From contig JAPXFQ010000192.1 in the NCBI GenBank assembly GCA_028564705.1, positions 124,001 to 188,000 on the forward strand: a stretch of 64,000 nt of DNA, written 5' to 3'. Made by a program: the position numbers and the translations under genes. Below the pieces are notes generated by a model. It was not told where the DNA came from. It ran no database searches and saw only the letters and a program-made list of their open reading frames with translations. Origin of the DNA: Apricaphanius iberus. Its lineage: Eukaryota; Chordata; Actinopteri; Cyprinodontiformes; Aphaniidae. Of the stretch, positions 1-12,587 are shown piece by piece (the stretch's first letter is position 1; every line of letters begins with the position of its first letter).

Positions 1-238
1 CAAAGGAGCCTGTCTGTTGAAAGTTCGGGAATCGGGGAGAGACGGACGCCGTTGCCGACACGGACAACGACACGGTCACCGACACCATGGCTGAGAGACC
101 GGTAAGCGATTTTGATCACCTTACAACTAACAGTAACTTACTACAAAACCGTCCTCCCACGCATTTGATAATAATTTTACCACAGTCATTTCATTAGGTA
201 GTGCTACTTAGCTAGCTACCGAGTAAGTAGCTAAACGG
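1..238 (+). repeat. Left terminal inverted repeat with promoter, 5' UTR and shared first exon
   Basis: This block matches the reverse complement of 12,438-12,684 with a few small indels and substitutions. It contains the ATG at 87, five codons reading MAERP and a splice donor at 102. The inner edge is at ctaaacg near 232-238. It should act as promoter and 5' UTR for the integrase gene. The outer end starts at or just before base 1. Confidence 0.88.
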
Positions 239-1935
239 GGGGATAGAGGAAATAGAGAGGCAGAGAGGATTTGGTGTCAATTTATGATGAACGATGCAAA
301 ATTAATATTATAAGTGGAGAAGTACAGGGAGGTGTATGATCCCCAGCACATGTTCTACAAGGACTGTTATGTTTTGATTAAAACATAAAAAAAATAGACG
401 TGGGTTTCTTCATAAGCCGTTTATTGAACTTGCTGCTTCTACTTCACATATAGTAGACCAAAACTCACGGCAGCCCCCTGGCGGTCTAGCTGTATTAATG
501 CTTAATACTTTTAATCAACACAAGGACAACAGCTGATCAGAAACGCTTGCTGACCGTCGCGGAAAAATAGGTGTCTGGTGTGAAGGGGGGGCAGATAGAA
601 CATAACAGAACACACAACAGCCTCGCTTCTTCTATATGTTTCTTGCTCTGTCTTTTGGTGTTTTCGCTGACTACCAACCACAGAGCACACAACAGCAGCA
701 GTAACACCTCCATTGTTGTGTTTACTTTACTGATCACTGCTGACAGTAGGCTACATACGCCGTCTAAAAACGACTTCACGGCAGTGTCGACCAACTCCCC
801 CCAGATGACACTACCTACTGTATGGAAACACAACCCATCCTGGTTGTCCAAAGCGTGCCGTGCTGTACCGTGCCCTATGCAGTTACAGTGGAAAAGGGGC
901 ATTAGTTATCGAGTTCGTACAAATTAATATTGCGCTATGGACTCACATATTGTTTTGTTGTATTATAGATTACACTTTGAGAAACTTCAAGCCAAGTTGA
1001 TATTATTTTGTGTGTGTTTTTGAGAATTGTTGATCAAATTTCTGATGTTTTTATCTACAGGATGGACTTCAAGATGTGCTATTTGAACGTCTACAATCAA
1101 GGCTGCCGGATGCACTATCCAGACAACCTTTGAATTTAGATTTTCTTGAGTTTGTCTGTGAAAGTGAACTAAACTTGATTGAATCTTTTGCTGATCAAGT
1201 GTTTGTGAATAATGACATTGTTCAGCAGCTAAATAATTTGTTGCATCTTGTCCAAGGTGCAATGACAGAGGGTGCAGCTGTTTCTCACATTGAGGAAGTG
1301 GTGGGTTCCAGGGGAAGACCCACACTTGTTATTGAAAAACAGCGCCTTGAATTTCTGTTGGGATCACAGTTCTCAGTTCCATTTATTGCTGATCTTTTGG
1401 GAGTTTCGACCAGAACCATTTTTCGCAGGATGCAAAAATATGGACTTAGTGTTTCAGCAGGCTACAGTACCATGACTGATGCAGAACTGGATACCATGGT
1501 CAGAACTGTAAAGCAACAGTTTCCAAATGCAGGCTACAGAAACGTCAAAGGACAGCTCATGGCAAGGGGTAGCCGTGTACAGTGGGATAGGATCAAGGCA
1601 TCCATGCATCGCGTGGATGCAGCTGGAGTCCTGACCCGCCTATTTCAACTTGGATGTGTTGCACGAAGATCTTACTCTGTCCCAGGCCCTTTGGCATTGG
1701 TGCATGTGGACACCAACCACAAACTAATCAGGCATTTTTTATACCTACTAATTTTCCTGCCTGCTTTAAAATCTTATAATTTCTTTTGTGCTTGCATCAG
1801 TGTTCACATTTGTAAAAAAACATTACTATGTTTGTAATATATTTTTGTTTTTTTGTTATACAGGTACAACCTGATTATATTCGGGGGAGTTGATGGATTT
1901 TCCAGAAAGGTAATCACATGTCCTGTTTGCTGGTT

Positions 1936-1976
<41 letters not shown>

Positions 1977-3929
1977 TACTCTAATACAGTGGTTCTCAAT
2001 TGGGGGTACGTGAAGGCACTCCAGGGGGTACGTGAAATTTTAAAAGGCATGTTTAAAAAGTAGCATCCATGCAAAAATCCTTTACAAATAATTATTTAAT
2101 AAGTATAAGCTGATAAAATTTATTTTGTTTTCAGTAGGGCATCTCAATTCCATTATCCTAAACCTAAAACCTCTTTCTAGTTCTATCTTTTTATTTCCAA
2201 ATAGTTCAGGAGAGAATTAATGTTTTTCACATTTATGGAGTTTTAAAGGACCTAACCATAATCTTATGGTTTTAAATGGTTATATGGTCACTATTTTCAC
2301 TATAAAGATTGAATCACTGCGTTTTTGTGATGATAAATATTTGCAATAAATTCAGTTATGGATTATGTTAAATCTTCTTTTTTCAAATGTTGGAATTTTG
2401 TTCATGTTTATCAGTTCCAAAGTTTAATAAATCCGACACTGATGGCACAGTTTTCTGTTTTAGGTCTTTTTTTCCAACCAAAAATGCTTTGCGCTGGTTA
2501 GGAATACTTGGCTGAAAAATTATTTTACAGGAGGGTCATCACTAAAAAAAGGTTGAGAGCCACTGCTCTAATACATGTGATATTAATATAAGCAGGATAC
2601 ATTCATTAGTTAATCCTAATGTGTCACAATCCATTTGCACAGTGCTAAATAGTTTTTCTGTAAATTGCCAATTCTGCGTTAAGATACTATAGGTAATAAC
2701 TTTCAGTTTTACATAGGTCCTGTATTTGGATGCAGCAACGAACAACCGTGCAAGCACAGCATTCTCCTTTTTCCTTGAGGCTACCCAGATCCACGGTCTG
2801 CCATCGAGGTTATTATGCATGCTGTTATTAGACTGTTATCTGCTTTGCTTGTTTTTTTTTAATTCATTTACATGATCTCTACATATATTACATTACACTT
2901 TTTATGTTTCCTTTGTTATAGGGTACGTGGTGATCAAGGAGTGGAGAATGTAGACATAGCATACTTTATGTTTTGCAGACGGGGAACTGGTCGAGCAAGT
3001 TTTATCTCTGGAAAAAGTGTGCACAATCAAAGGCAATGTTTGACAAATAGCTTTAGAAGTAGTAATGTCAGATTGTATAAGAAAGTAGGCTACTTATAAT
3101 TATTAGCAGTAATTACACCTGATCACTTTTCTTCTTGTAATAATGAATGTTTGCATTTCATAGTTGTAACACTCAATGGGCGTATTCTTTGCACATTTAA
3201 GTTATAATTATGATTTAATATACTTACTATTTTGCAAGTCTTTTAAACCAAAAAATAATTTTTAAACAATCAGTTAGTAAATGGTATAAACTGCATATTG
3301 TAGACATGGTATCAATTCTGAAAACATTTCTGAATTATATTTGTTCTATTTCAGAATTGAGCGGATGTGGCGTGATGTGTGGATTGCAGTGACCTGTGTC
3401 TTCTACGAAGCACTTCACACTTTGGAGGAAAATGGTTTCCTAGACATTTCAGACATGGTTCACCTTTTCTGTGTGCATTATGTTTTCCTTCCTCGGCTTC
3501 AGTCTGCGCTGCACGCTTTTAAAGCTGGCTGGAATAACCATCCCCTCAGTACTGAGGGAAATCACACCCCAGAACAACTGTGGAGAATGGGCCAACGGAG
3601 CTCTTTGGTGGAAGAGGGAAATCTTGAGGTACAGTTATGTAATGTAAGTATATACAGTTACAGTAGTTCAAATTTTATTTTTTAATTATTTTCCTTCTAT
3701 TTAGGGCCCACAAGATTCTGAAATGGACGGGGAGGGTGCTGAGATGACCCTTGACACCTCTGAGAGTGGAGTTCAGGTCCCGGAAATTGTAGTACCTTTG
3801 TCTGATGAAGATCTCACAGCACTTCAGTCTGCAGTTGACCCTCTGAGTGACTCAGAATCCAATGGATGTGATATATTTATACAGGTGTTAGATTTCATCA
3901 GACGAAACACTTCAACATCCATAGAATAA
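87..3929 (+). CDS. Transposon integrase/transposase, DDE type, 7 exons, 477 aa
   Basis: Joined exons are 87-101, 1061-1731, 1864-1909, 2717-2808, 2922-3032, 3355-3628 and 3705-3929; the sum is 1,434 bases, 477 residues plus stop, open throughout. Visible parts: an N-terminal region, a helix-turn-helix at about residues 109-135 ([12 protein letters not shown]), a second IS3-like HTH around GYRNV at 163-167, then an rve-type catalytic core. The acidic triad reads D222 (HVDTNHK), D279 (VRGDQG) and E314 (IERMW), spacing D-56-D-34-E. The acidic C-terminal tail is probably disordered. Introns 2 and 5 have GC instead of GT donors (1732, 3033); the rest are GT-AG. The ATG in the TIR is preferred because its exon joins exon 2 in frame and is duplicated at the other gene. 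It is expected to cut and join the TIR ends. An AATAAA overlaps the stop at 3925. Confidence 0.82.
1910..2716 (+). other. Integrase intron 3 with (TA)n tract and hAT insertion
   Basis: Intron bounded by AAAG/gtaatc and acatag/GTCCTG. It holds a (TA)n microsatellite near 1938-1974 and the complete 579-bp hAT-type element described separately. Nothing coding is evident. Confidence 0.75.
1987..2565. mobile_element. Non-autonomous hAT (Charlie-like) element with perfect 8-bp TSD
   Basis: The ends read CAGTGGTTCTCAA and TTGAGAGCCACTG, the classic terminal inverted repeat of Charlie-type hAT elements. The element is flanked by the perfect 8-base duplication CTCTAATA at 1979-1986 and 2566-2573. It is 579 bp with no transposase ORF and lies in integrase intron 3. 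The gggggtacgtga motif is repeated near its left end. Confidence 0.9.
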
Positions 3930-4412
3930 AGAACTGCTTTCTCATATCACCCTGGACTTTTGACATTGAGTCGTGTCTTGTGACTACCTGTTATATGTAT
4001 TACATTTCCTGTGTGTATAGAACTGCTGATCAGAGGTGTCGAAGAGCTGAATCATGTGAGAAACAGCAGATGGAGAACTACTGGCTAGTGGCCCATCCCT
4101 ATCTAACCCTATTAACTGTACTCAATAAATTATCCAGAAGCCTGGTAGAGAGAAACAAATTTATTTCATTCTGCGCATTTTATCTTTGAACAAGACAAAA
4201 ATAAAACTATTTTATTACAAATGGTTTGAGGATAACAGTTAATCGATGAAGTTAGACTCAGTGCAGTGGTTAAATTCTTTTATACTGTAGCTTCAAATAA
4301 ACAATGAAGACCTAAATTTCTGGGCACTAATATAAAACGCAACCGCATGATAAAACAACCAATACTATTTCCAATCGATCAGATGAACAACAAACGAATG
4401 ATGAAACAAACC
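3930..4412. terminator. Convergent 3'-end region between integrase and HECT genes
   Basis: The two genes end tail to tail about 480 bases apart. On the plus strand, AATAAA occurs at 3925-3930 and again at 4124-4129. On the minus strand, AATAAA is seen as tttatt at 4211-4216. These are plausible opposing polyadenylation signals. No further ORF of note is present. Confidence 0.6.
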
Positions 4413-7400
4413 TCATTGTTGCCATATCTCACAGTTGTGGCATGATCCAATTGAGGCTTCTAGTGCATGTCTGAAGTCCTCATAAGTGCTGAAATGGCCA
4501 GGGATCCGGAGGGTCTGGTAACAGGTGGAGGCTTTTGGGAGCTCCCCACGCACAACCTCCACCTTCAGATCTCCAGAGAGTACCGCCCAGCCTGTCCAAA
4601 ATGTAAGGAGGTTGCAGCGAGTCTGTGTCGGTACTGAATAAATGAAAAATCAAATTAGACAAATTGGTGCAGCCCCTGATGGAATCACCAGACATGAAGG
4701 ATGTTTATTCAGTTATTTTAGACTTGTAAAAAGCTAATCACTGACATGCCACAAAACAAAAGAAATTGCTGTTGACAGGATAATATTTACAAACGTCATA
4801 GTGGGCCAAAATACAAGGAGATGAGCCAAATTTTACCTCTGCACCTACTTTTTTTTTATGCAGGGAAATGTGCATATAACGGGCAGTACAGCATAGGAAT
4901 ATAACATACCTGTTTCAATGAAATACCTAAGGTACATCCCAATCTTCATCCTTGTTTCCTTCGGGAAGTCCTCATCTTCTTCATCCACTGACTCCCCGGG
5001 CCAGGTGATGTGATCAAGCATGATCTAGTGTTTGAAAATTAAAATTCATTACTTGAAATTAGATAATCTTGCACATCAGTATCACTGAGGAGTAGAGGTG
5101 GGCGATATATCTCGTCATCGATAATATCGTCAAAGTAACTTTGAAGATATGCATTTTCCCATTATTGAGTATTTATACTGTCTCCTAAAGAAAAAGACTA
5201 GCGGTGCATGGCTTGTAAAAGAGAAGCCCATGCTTCCCTCAGAAGCCAATCAGTAATGATCAGTTTTTTAATCTCTCGACAGCACTAACAATAGCATACA
5301 TCAATAGTTAATATATAGTCACAATAACTGAGAGTTTGTCATCACTTATGTAACATTTAGTTAATAGTTATCTATCAAATACTTTTCAGCTTTTTCTTTA
5401 CCTTTTTAAAACCCCACAATGGCTGTTTTACTGAATATTTAATGAGTTACTGAGTAATTGTATCTTTAAAAGTGACATTTTTAAAGATATCGTCACATTA
5501 TCGTTATCGGGAAATAAGAAAAAATAGGGTTTTTTTTGGCATATATCGCCCACCCCTGCTCAGGAGGATTACAAAAAAATATCTATGTTTGTGATGAAAT
5601 GAAGTAAATGGCTAAATCATTAGTACAAATCTTCTTATTCATATATAATGTCTGCTTCATCACCTCAGGAATTCAGACAGGAATATATGTCTAATGAAGC
5701 AATGCCCAGGCTTTAGTACATTTCAGTTGGAAATCATACCCACACAAAGTATTACCTGGGGGTTACAGATTAAATCTTTTTCTCTTGGGAATAGAGATTC
5801 AGCCACATCCCTCCTCTCAGACAGTATTGGCCATATGCCCGTCTCTTTTATTCCCTTCCTTATCTGCTTGATCTGCACAGAAGATCTGCCAAGAATCTAA
5901 AATAAATGAGGACAATGTAGACAAGTCAAATTACAAAACAGAAATTATGATCAGAACAATAATCTATAAATTACAGGGGAAAAACATTTTGCTTCCAACA
6001 GGCTCTCCCATTACCACATGCTGCAACATATGTTGATGAAGATACATCCTATTTTGGTTGGTCAGTCGGGGCAATTCCCACATATCGCATAGGCTATTCA
6101 TTGCTGCCCTCTCTTCCTCTGACAGCTCTGTGTTGCCATCCAGCTGTATAAGAGAGATACAAAATCTATTCATTATTTTGAAACACCAAAGAAAGTTCTC
6201 AAAGAGACTATACATAATACCAGCTGGATCGTGTTTCTCTGATCTATGTCTGGGCAGTCCTCCAGTGCCAAGGTTGTTGTTTCCATCTGCCCCCCTAATA
6301 GCATGTGAACTACAGCAGGGCTGATCCCTGCCAAACCTGGACCGCCATGTAAGAAGGAATGCCCAAGCATCCTGCCTGCCATCACGAAGAGGTCAGATTC
6401 AACAAGAACTTGAGAGGCACATGGGATGAGGTGATCCCCCTGTCCCTCAAACAGTTTTGTCACATCTGCATTGCCTAAATGATAAAAAAAGGAACAAGTA
6501 TTAGCTCATTGGTTTTAATCATAATGTATTTCATCAAAGACCTAAGATGATGAATTATTTGACCAAATGTCCAGTGATGATTATAACAAAAGAAAAAGGA
6601 TGCAGGCTGCCTTAATAATTCTATTCAACATGTACAAAGCAAAAAAAAAAATATCACCAAGTATTATAAAGGATATATTAATATCATACAAACCCCAACA
6701 GAGGCTCAAACTGTCTCAGCTGGTCTATATTAGACCAAAATTGGCTAGTGTTGGTTTTGGCAATATTATAAAACTGGACATTAATGTAAAACAGAAGTTG
6801 CAAATTCATACCAAAATTGATGTGGAATCCCGACTGCAGGGTATGCATGGCAAAGCTGATGAAGTAACGACTAACACCTTCACCAACAGCAGCATCACCT
6901 ATAACACAGAAATTATTTACTGAAACAAAATTGAATGTATTGGCTCCAGCCCCCTATGACTCTACATGGCAGGGTTAAAGTGGGTTTAAAAGATGGATGG
7001 AAAATGTATGATTATTACCATGGGCAGGAACCAATCACAGATCTGTATTTTATTTCTTTTTTTATCTTTATTGTGCTCTATTCTTGCATTATTTCAGGGT
7101 TTATACAGGAATCATAGAGTTGAATTTACTACCTTTTACTATCTTTTTGACTACCTCTCCATAATTTTTACTACCATCACAACATTGAGCTGCGGCCTCT
7201 TTTGAGGTAGTGATACTGACCCATGCGTGATGATGGCTCATCCGTGACCCAAAACTGAATGTTATCCCACTTACTTCAAGGTATAAATGTGAGGCCGTCT
7301 TCAAAAGGGGTACTATATTGTGAGGCGTAATAATACGAGGAGCACTACGTCCACGCACTAAGGTCACAGGTCACGCTGCTTTTATTGACGGAAGTGAGCG

Positions 7401-10400
7401 GGAGAGAAGTCTTTTGGAGTTAGTGCGCGGACGTAGTGCTCCTCATATTATTACGCTTCACAATATAGTACCCCTTTTTATCCGCTTAGAAAATCGACAT
7501 ATTACATTTCTGTGTTACTATACTTTGTAGTGTAACAGTTCAAGGAATTGTATTTAAATAGGGAAAACGTGGAAGAGTTTGGTAGCTTCTAACAGGAGCT
7601 GATTTGGAGCTATACAGTATGTGGAAGAGGCTGCGTTTTCACTCCGTTTGCATGACAGAGCGCACAGACAAAGACCAGACAGGTACATATCAACAGTGTT
7701 GGGCAAGTTACTTCAAAACTGTAATACGTTATTTATTACTTGTTACTGTCATTTCAAAGTAATTAGTTACATTACAATATTACTGTATTTATAACTACTA
7801 TTACATTACTTTTAAGTTACTCTCACCAAAATAACTTCAAATATCGATTTGTGTAAATGACCCAAAGAGAGAGACAAACCCAGTGCTTTTATTTGTTTAT
7901 TTTTGCTTCTTCCTGGGCTTTATTTTGGTAAAAATACAAGGTAGGAACCGCACCACTGATTATAATGATATGCAGGTGTGATTCACCAGCAAACAACTTG
8001 GTGTGGTTTCTCAAGGAAAGCAACCAGCTAGAAGTGGGATTAAGGTATTTTTCATTTTCTGAATTTATTGTTTTTATTGTGAAACAGTTAAATGTTTTGG
8101 AAAAACCTAACCACTTAGCTGATGTAAAAGGGTAATAATTTTAATACTTTGTATTTTAATATTGTTATGTTTTATGTCTTTTAGTTCTTACGGTGTTTCG
8201 GAGTGAAAGGTGTTCAAAAAGGGATTTGTACAAAAGAAAAACAATGAACACAAATAAAAGACAACTCAAAACATCAGTACGCTTTACCTTTACCTGGCTG
8301 GGTCTGCTACAATTTGTCTATCTAAATGTAGCTCATGGTGCTCAATTAGCTCATTACACATCCAGTAGAAGGTGATGTGGTATCTGACTGAGCTTGGTTT
8401 GTAGTTAAAAAACAGTAAGATGCTGCTGCTTGTGGCGACAGGGATCTCGCTGACGAGTTTTCGGAAAGCTGGCGATTCCATCGTTGAAAGCGGCAGCATA
8501 TCTTCGACAACATACTCTGCCACAAGTCTCCTCACCTCTCGGGGCTGAAGTAGTGTCTCAGATCGGGAGAAGGTTCATTTAGGCTGCTTCATCGGGTGAT
8601 CGCCCTTGTCATCCTCTGCATGTCGTTTTGCTAACTTCACGTGACTGACTGTGGCACCTCAGTAAGTGTTTCATTAAATTACTGGTGCTATTTCGGGAAG
8701 TTGACAGTTCTTTGGGTGTAACACACAAAGTGCCTTGTTTTTAACAAACTTAAAGTAATGGGCATATGCCCTTCTGGAGAATGTACTATCCACTGCAGGC
8801 TCACTCATCTCGGCTCTGTCTGACTACAGGAAGGGAAATATTTTGTGCGGACTTCCCTTTTATCCTCTGCTGATCTCGCATTTTTTTTCCTTCTTCTTCT
8901 TTTACTTCTTCTTCTTCGGGGTTTATGGGCAGCCGGCATCCAATCCGCGTTTTTTTGTTTTTTGTTAATTTGTATGAAGAAAAGGAAAACTTACCACTTT
9001 ATTCCTGGTTAACGATGGATTGTAAAGCGCGTTACTGACATTTGCACCGAGTAAAATATTACATTCCCCCTCCCCTGTAATGCCTTACATTACTGCGTTA
9101 CAGCAAAAAGTAATGCTAATTACAGTAATTTATTACTTTTGTAACGCGTTACTCCCAACACTGCATATCAACTAGTCTAAGGTAAGGTAAGAAAAAAGGT
9201 CGCTATGTAAAGACGGTGGCCTATTCCTTTAACATTCAATGGTCACCAGGAAGGAAAATAAATGCATTCATGGATACGTTTTGCAAACATTTTGGAAAGA
9301 GCTTGAACATCCACAAAATGTAAGACTTCATAAAATCGCGATTAAGACTTTGTAATACTTTTTAAGTGCCATAATTTTCTCATAACTGATTTATCAACTT
9401 TTAATACTTTTTAAAACCCTGCGGACAACTTGATGTAACCCGCACTTCCCGTATCTGTGCCGTCTGCATTTTCTGTATTTTAACAGTCAATGTATGTCCC
9501 TCCGTATTTTTTTAACCTTTAAAAGTTTAATCACTTATTGACACGTGGTAAGGTGTTATTACCATAGACTTTTCATTGATATATTACAAGTTATCTGTGA
9601 ATCCACCTTTGGTCACGCTGTCGCCAGCATGCCGTTGACCCCTTTCCTGTCACGCAACTTTCATATAAAGGCCACTAGAGCCCAAAAAACTTGAACTTGA
9701 GAGGATGTGCCATGAAAAAACCCTATCAAGCTTACAGAAAGCATGATATTAATATTTTATTGTCTTTACTACTCAGGGAAGTGATGAAATATTGGTCTCA
9801 CACAGACTGTGAGGTTGAACGAAACAAAAACCCTCCAAAAGAATTTTCTTTTTTCTATTACTTTTCGAAAATTGTAGGTACCTTCAAGCACACAGTAGAG
9901 AGGGGAAGCCCATTTAGCCCTCTTGGTCTTGTAAAAGGTGATGACAGCCCTTTCTCTGTCCTCAACATCTGAGCGTAGATCCATTGTAAGGCGAAGAGGT
10001 ATCTCCACCTGTTGCTCCCTCAAGAGTCTTTCTCTGAAGATCTTAGCTGCACTTGAAGCATTTATAATTTGCTTCCATTCTATGAGGGACACACAATAAA
10101 CAAGTGTTAATGTACACATTCATGCAACAGATAAGTTTTACAATGTAATTGCAATGGCAACAAAAATGTTGAAATCTTGACGAGTACCGGGGACAGAGTC
10201 AACACCGGATGATGGTCCAGATGTGTCATTGACTGCAACTGACGCAGTGGTTCTTCCCGTTTGACCAGAATCACTGCGTGCTGATCTTGAAGTCCCCTCT
10301 CCAGCATCATTTTGAGGATATGGCAACACATTTTCTGAAAAACTAAAAAAAAAGAAGCAAATATTTGTACCATGGAATATTTGACAATAAATAGCCTACA

Positions 10401-12587
10401 TCTATCACTCTTACGAAATTTTATAAAATAGTACCCGTCTCCACAACTGCTGGCGTGAAATTCAATTTCTTCTTGTGCGATTTGCTCGTCACATATTGGG
10501 CAAGCCATCTGAGTGTGGAAAACGAAGACAAATTGTTATAGTATTTTACAAGCTAATGTAAAAAATTTTTTTTAATGAAGATGATTATGTTACTCAACTG
10601 TGGAGCTGCCTTCTCTTTGTTGAGGACTTAGCATTTCAACCTCATAAGAGCTCTGTGAATTTACAATGAAAAATAACTGAAGAAAAGAAACCTTTAGCTG
10701 ACAAAAATAGTTGTAGTTTTACTTACATCATCATTGCAGGACTTGATGTGCAGAGCCAGGAACTGTAAAGGCATAACAATCCCACACATCTTGCACATGG
10801 CCTTTGGCATTTTGGTAAATTCCGGAGCATCATGGGGAAGTGGACTTGCATCCAGCTCCTCTTGGAGTGGGACAATGTAAAGGATGTGTTTCCCATTATT
10901 TGTCACATTTTTGAGGAGTTGTGCAGTATAACCCTCTGACTCTGTGGCAACCACATTCAGTTTCCGGTGTCCTTGACCACCTAAGTAAAAATAAATACAT
11001 TACACAATAATTCTATGTAAAATTTTGTATTTGCAGCTGTTTTGCTTATATGTTGTTTTCTTGTAGCTGTGATTTGTGGTGTCTTAAGTACACCACCAGT
11101 TATGCAACAAAGGTGAATTAACATTCACATTATAATAGCTGAACAAAAACTTAGAAAAAAAACTTAGTCGCATATTTACTGTACCTGATGCTTTGTAACA
11201 AAGCCACCCTCCAGACAACTGTTTCAGTTTGGGATAATGATCTTCAAGTACACTGACAATCTAAAAATTAAAGATTTCCATGAAAAACAGTATGATGTAT
11301 AGTTTAGATAAATGATATATAGTTTAGATAAAATGCATACATAAGCCGGGCATGCACTCACACACCTTGAAGGTCAAAGGTTGCATCAATCCATAAAAAA
11401 AGCAAACAAAACTTTAGGAAAAGCTAATCTTAACTGACCAAACCTTTTATACATAAAATTATACCCGATTTAAAAAAGTAAGCTGCTATGATACACAGGT
11501 AATTTATACAATTATGTGAAATTACCTCATCGTGACAAGAATTGTCAGCCACTATCACAGTTCTTTTCCCCAAGCCTGCCTCAAGGAGTCTGATATATTC
11601 AGATGCCTTTGGAGTGTGATCAGTTGGAGAAGCGATAAGAAAAAACTGCAGCGTAACCGATTTTACAGGCAGTGCTGGGGACATTCTGGATAAGGCAAGA
11701 GGGCGTCTCTTGGTGCGGATCACTTCACGGCGAAAATAACCTGGAAATGACCTGCATCACAGGAAGACATACACTGAACAATAAATCTTGAAAATATTTG
11801 TTTTAGACCACACTGACATTTTAACTCTGTTCATCCCCCTTTACAGGATCTATAAGTACTGGAAAACAAGTTTCATGTACTTAAATGATAAAAAAATAAA
11901 ACAGCTGTCCATACAGGCAACAACATTAGCTTACTCTTAAATTGACACCCGCTGATGTTGTGCATATCACCTTTAGTAACACAGAGAACACTGGAATAGT
12001 ATCTAATATGCAATTAAAATCTTCAAATCTTCTGGTGTGGTTGTACTGTATTACTCTATCAACGAAAAAGTATGAAATTGTATCACTACCGTCGCATTTC
12101 ATTTGCAACAGATTGGGTTGTCACAGCAGGAGTTGAGAAGGCCAACCTTGCAAGGGCTTGGTCTGTCCCTCCCTGGCTACTTTCAAGTGGCTGTCCAGAT
12201 GGCTGGTGCCTTGAAATGAGGCTGAGTAGTGATTGTGCGGCATCTGCAATAGCAGCATAGTTGTCCTACAAGAAACATAAGCAGAAAAGTGTTATCAAGT
12301 GATTTTTCGAATAGAGAAACCTCCAACCGAGTGGCCAGATCAAATTAAAATTTTCATTATTTCACACAATAGTTTCATGATATAGCCAAAAGTCAGCTAT
12401 AGTAAAAGACGCCTTGTGGATAACGGCTCATTGGTGCGTTTAGCTACTTACTCGGTAGCTAGCTAAGTAGCACTACCTAATGAAATGACTGTGGTAAAAT
12501 TATTATCAAATGCGTGGAAGGACGGTTTTGTAGTAAGTTACTGTTAGTTGTAAGGTGATCAAAATCGCTTACCGGTCTCTCAGCCAT
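4413..12587 (-). CDS. UBZ-HECT E3 ubiquitin ligase, G2E3-like, 15 exons, 738 aa
   Basis: Exons on the minus strand: 12587-12573, 12265-12090, 11751-11526, 11260-11185, 10980-10727, 10652-10599, 10508-10435, 10342-10188, 10079-9882, 6898-6812, 6474-6221, 6143-5975, 5898-5756, 5024-4910 and 4633-4413. They total 2,217 bases, 738 codons plus stop, with consistent phases. Two UBZ-like zinc fingers (C-x2-C ... H-x3-C) lie at about residues 227-246 and 270-289. A HECT domain follows from about 345 to the end, with signatures GEGVSRYF, HGGPGLAGISPAVV and the C-lobe loop LPKASTCYQTLRIP, whose cysteine (about residue 703) would be the catalytic thioester residue. Exon 6 uses a weak donor (ACA/gttgag) and may be skipped without changing frame. 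HECT ligases transfer ubiquitin to substrates; its role in the element is unknown. Resembles multicopy fish genes annotated as G2/M-phase-specific E3 ligase-like. Confidence 0.82.
5093..5558. mobile_element. Short hAT-like MITE in a HECT intron
   Basis: The ends carry matching inverted repeats containing AGGTGGGCGATATAT on the left and ATATATCGCCCACCCCTG on the right. Flanks ctgaggag (5085-5092) and ctcaggag (5559-5566) form an 8-bp duplication with one mismatch. 466 bp, A+T-rich, no ORF. Located between HECT exons 13 and 14. Confidence 0.78.
7303..7478. repeat. Foldback MITE with ~58-bp inverted arms
   Basis: Left arm 7303-7360 (aaaaggggtactatattgtg...) and right arm 7420-7478 (...cacaatatagtacccctttt) are near-perfect inverted copies around a ~60-bp centre. 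No clear target duplication was found. It resembles a short palindromic MITE; the family is not recognised. Confidence 0.75.
7694..9163. mobile_element. Non-autonomous hAT element, 1,470 bp, perfect 8-bp TSD
   Basis: The ends read CAGTGTTGGGCAAGTTACT and AACGCGTTACTCCCAACACTG, the inverted termini of a widespread fish hAT family. The 8-bp duplication CATATCAA is perfect at 7686-7693 and 9164-9171. The interior has long runs of degenerate gtaattacatta-like subterminal sequence and no convincing ORF. Confidence 0.9.

Larger units (their letters stand above)
6899..9881 (-). other. 2.98-kb HECT intron 9 filled with small transposons
   Basis: Bounded by donor GAAG/gtacct at 9881 and acceptor ttatag/GTGATG at 6899. 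It holds a foldback MITE (7303-7478) and a 1,470-bp hAT element (7694-9163). The stretches 6899-7302 and 9164-9881 contain only short non-homologous ORFs. Confidence 0.7.

Noticed and set aside
1938..1974. (TA)n tract as a possible terminator or origin
   Set aside because: Ordinary dinucleotide microsatellite within an intron.
10435..10508. Frameshift suspected around the second UBZ exon of the HECT gene
   Set aside because: Using the alternative acceptor at 10,343 and donor at 10,598 restores a continuous frame through all exons.
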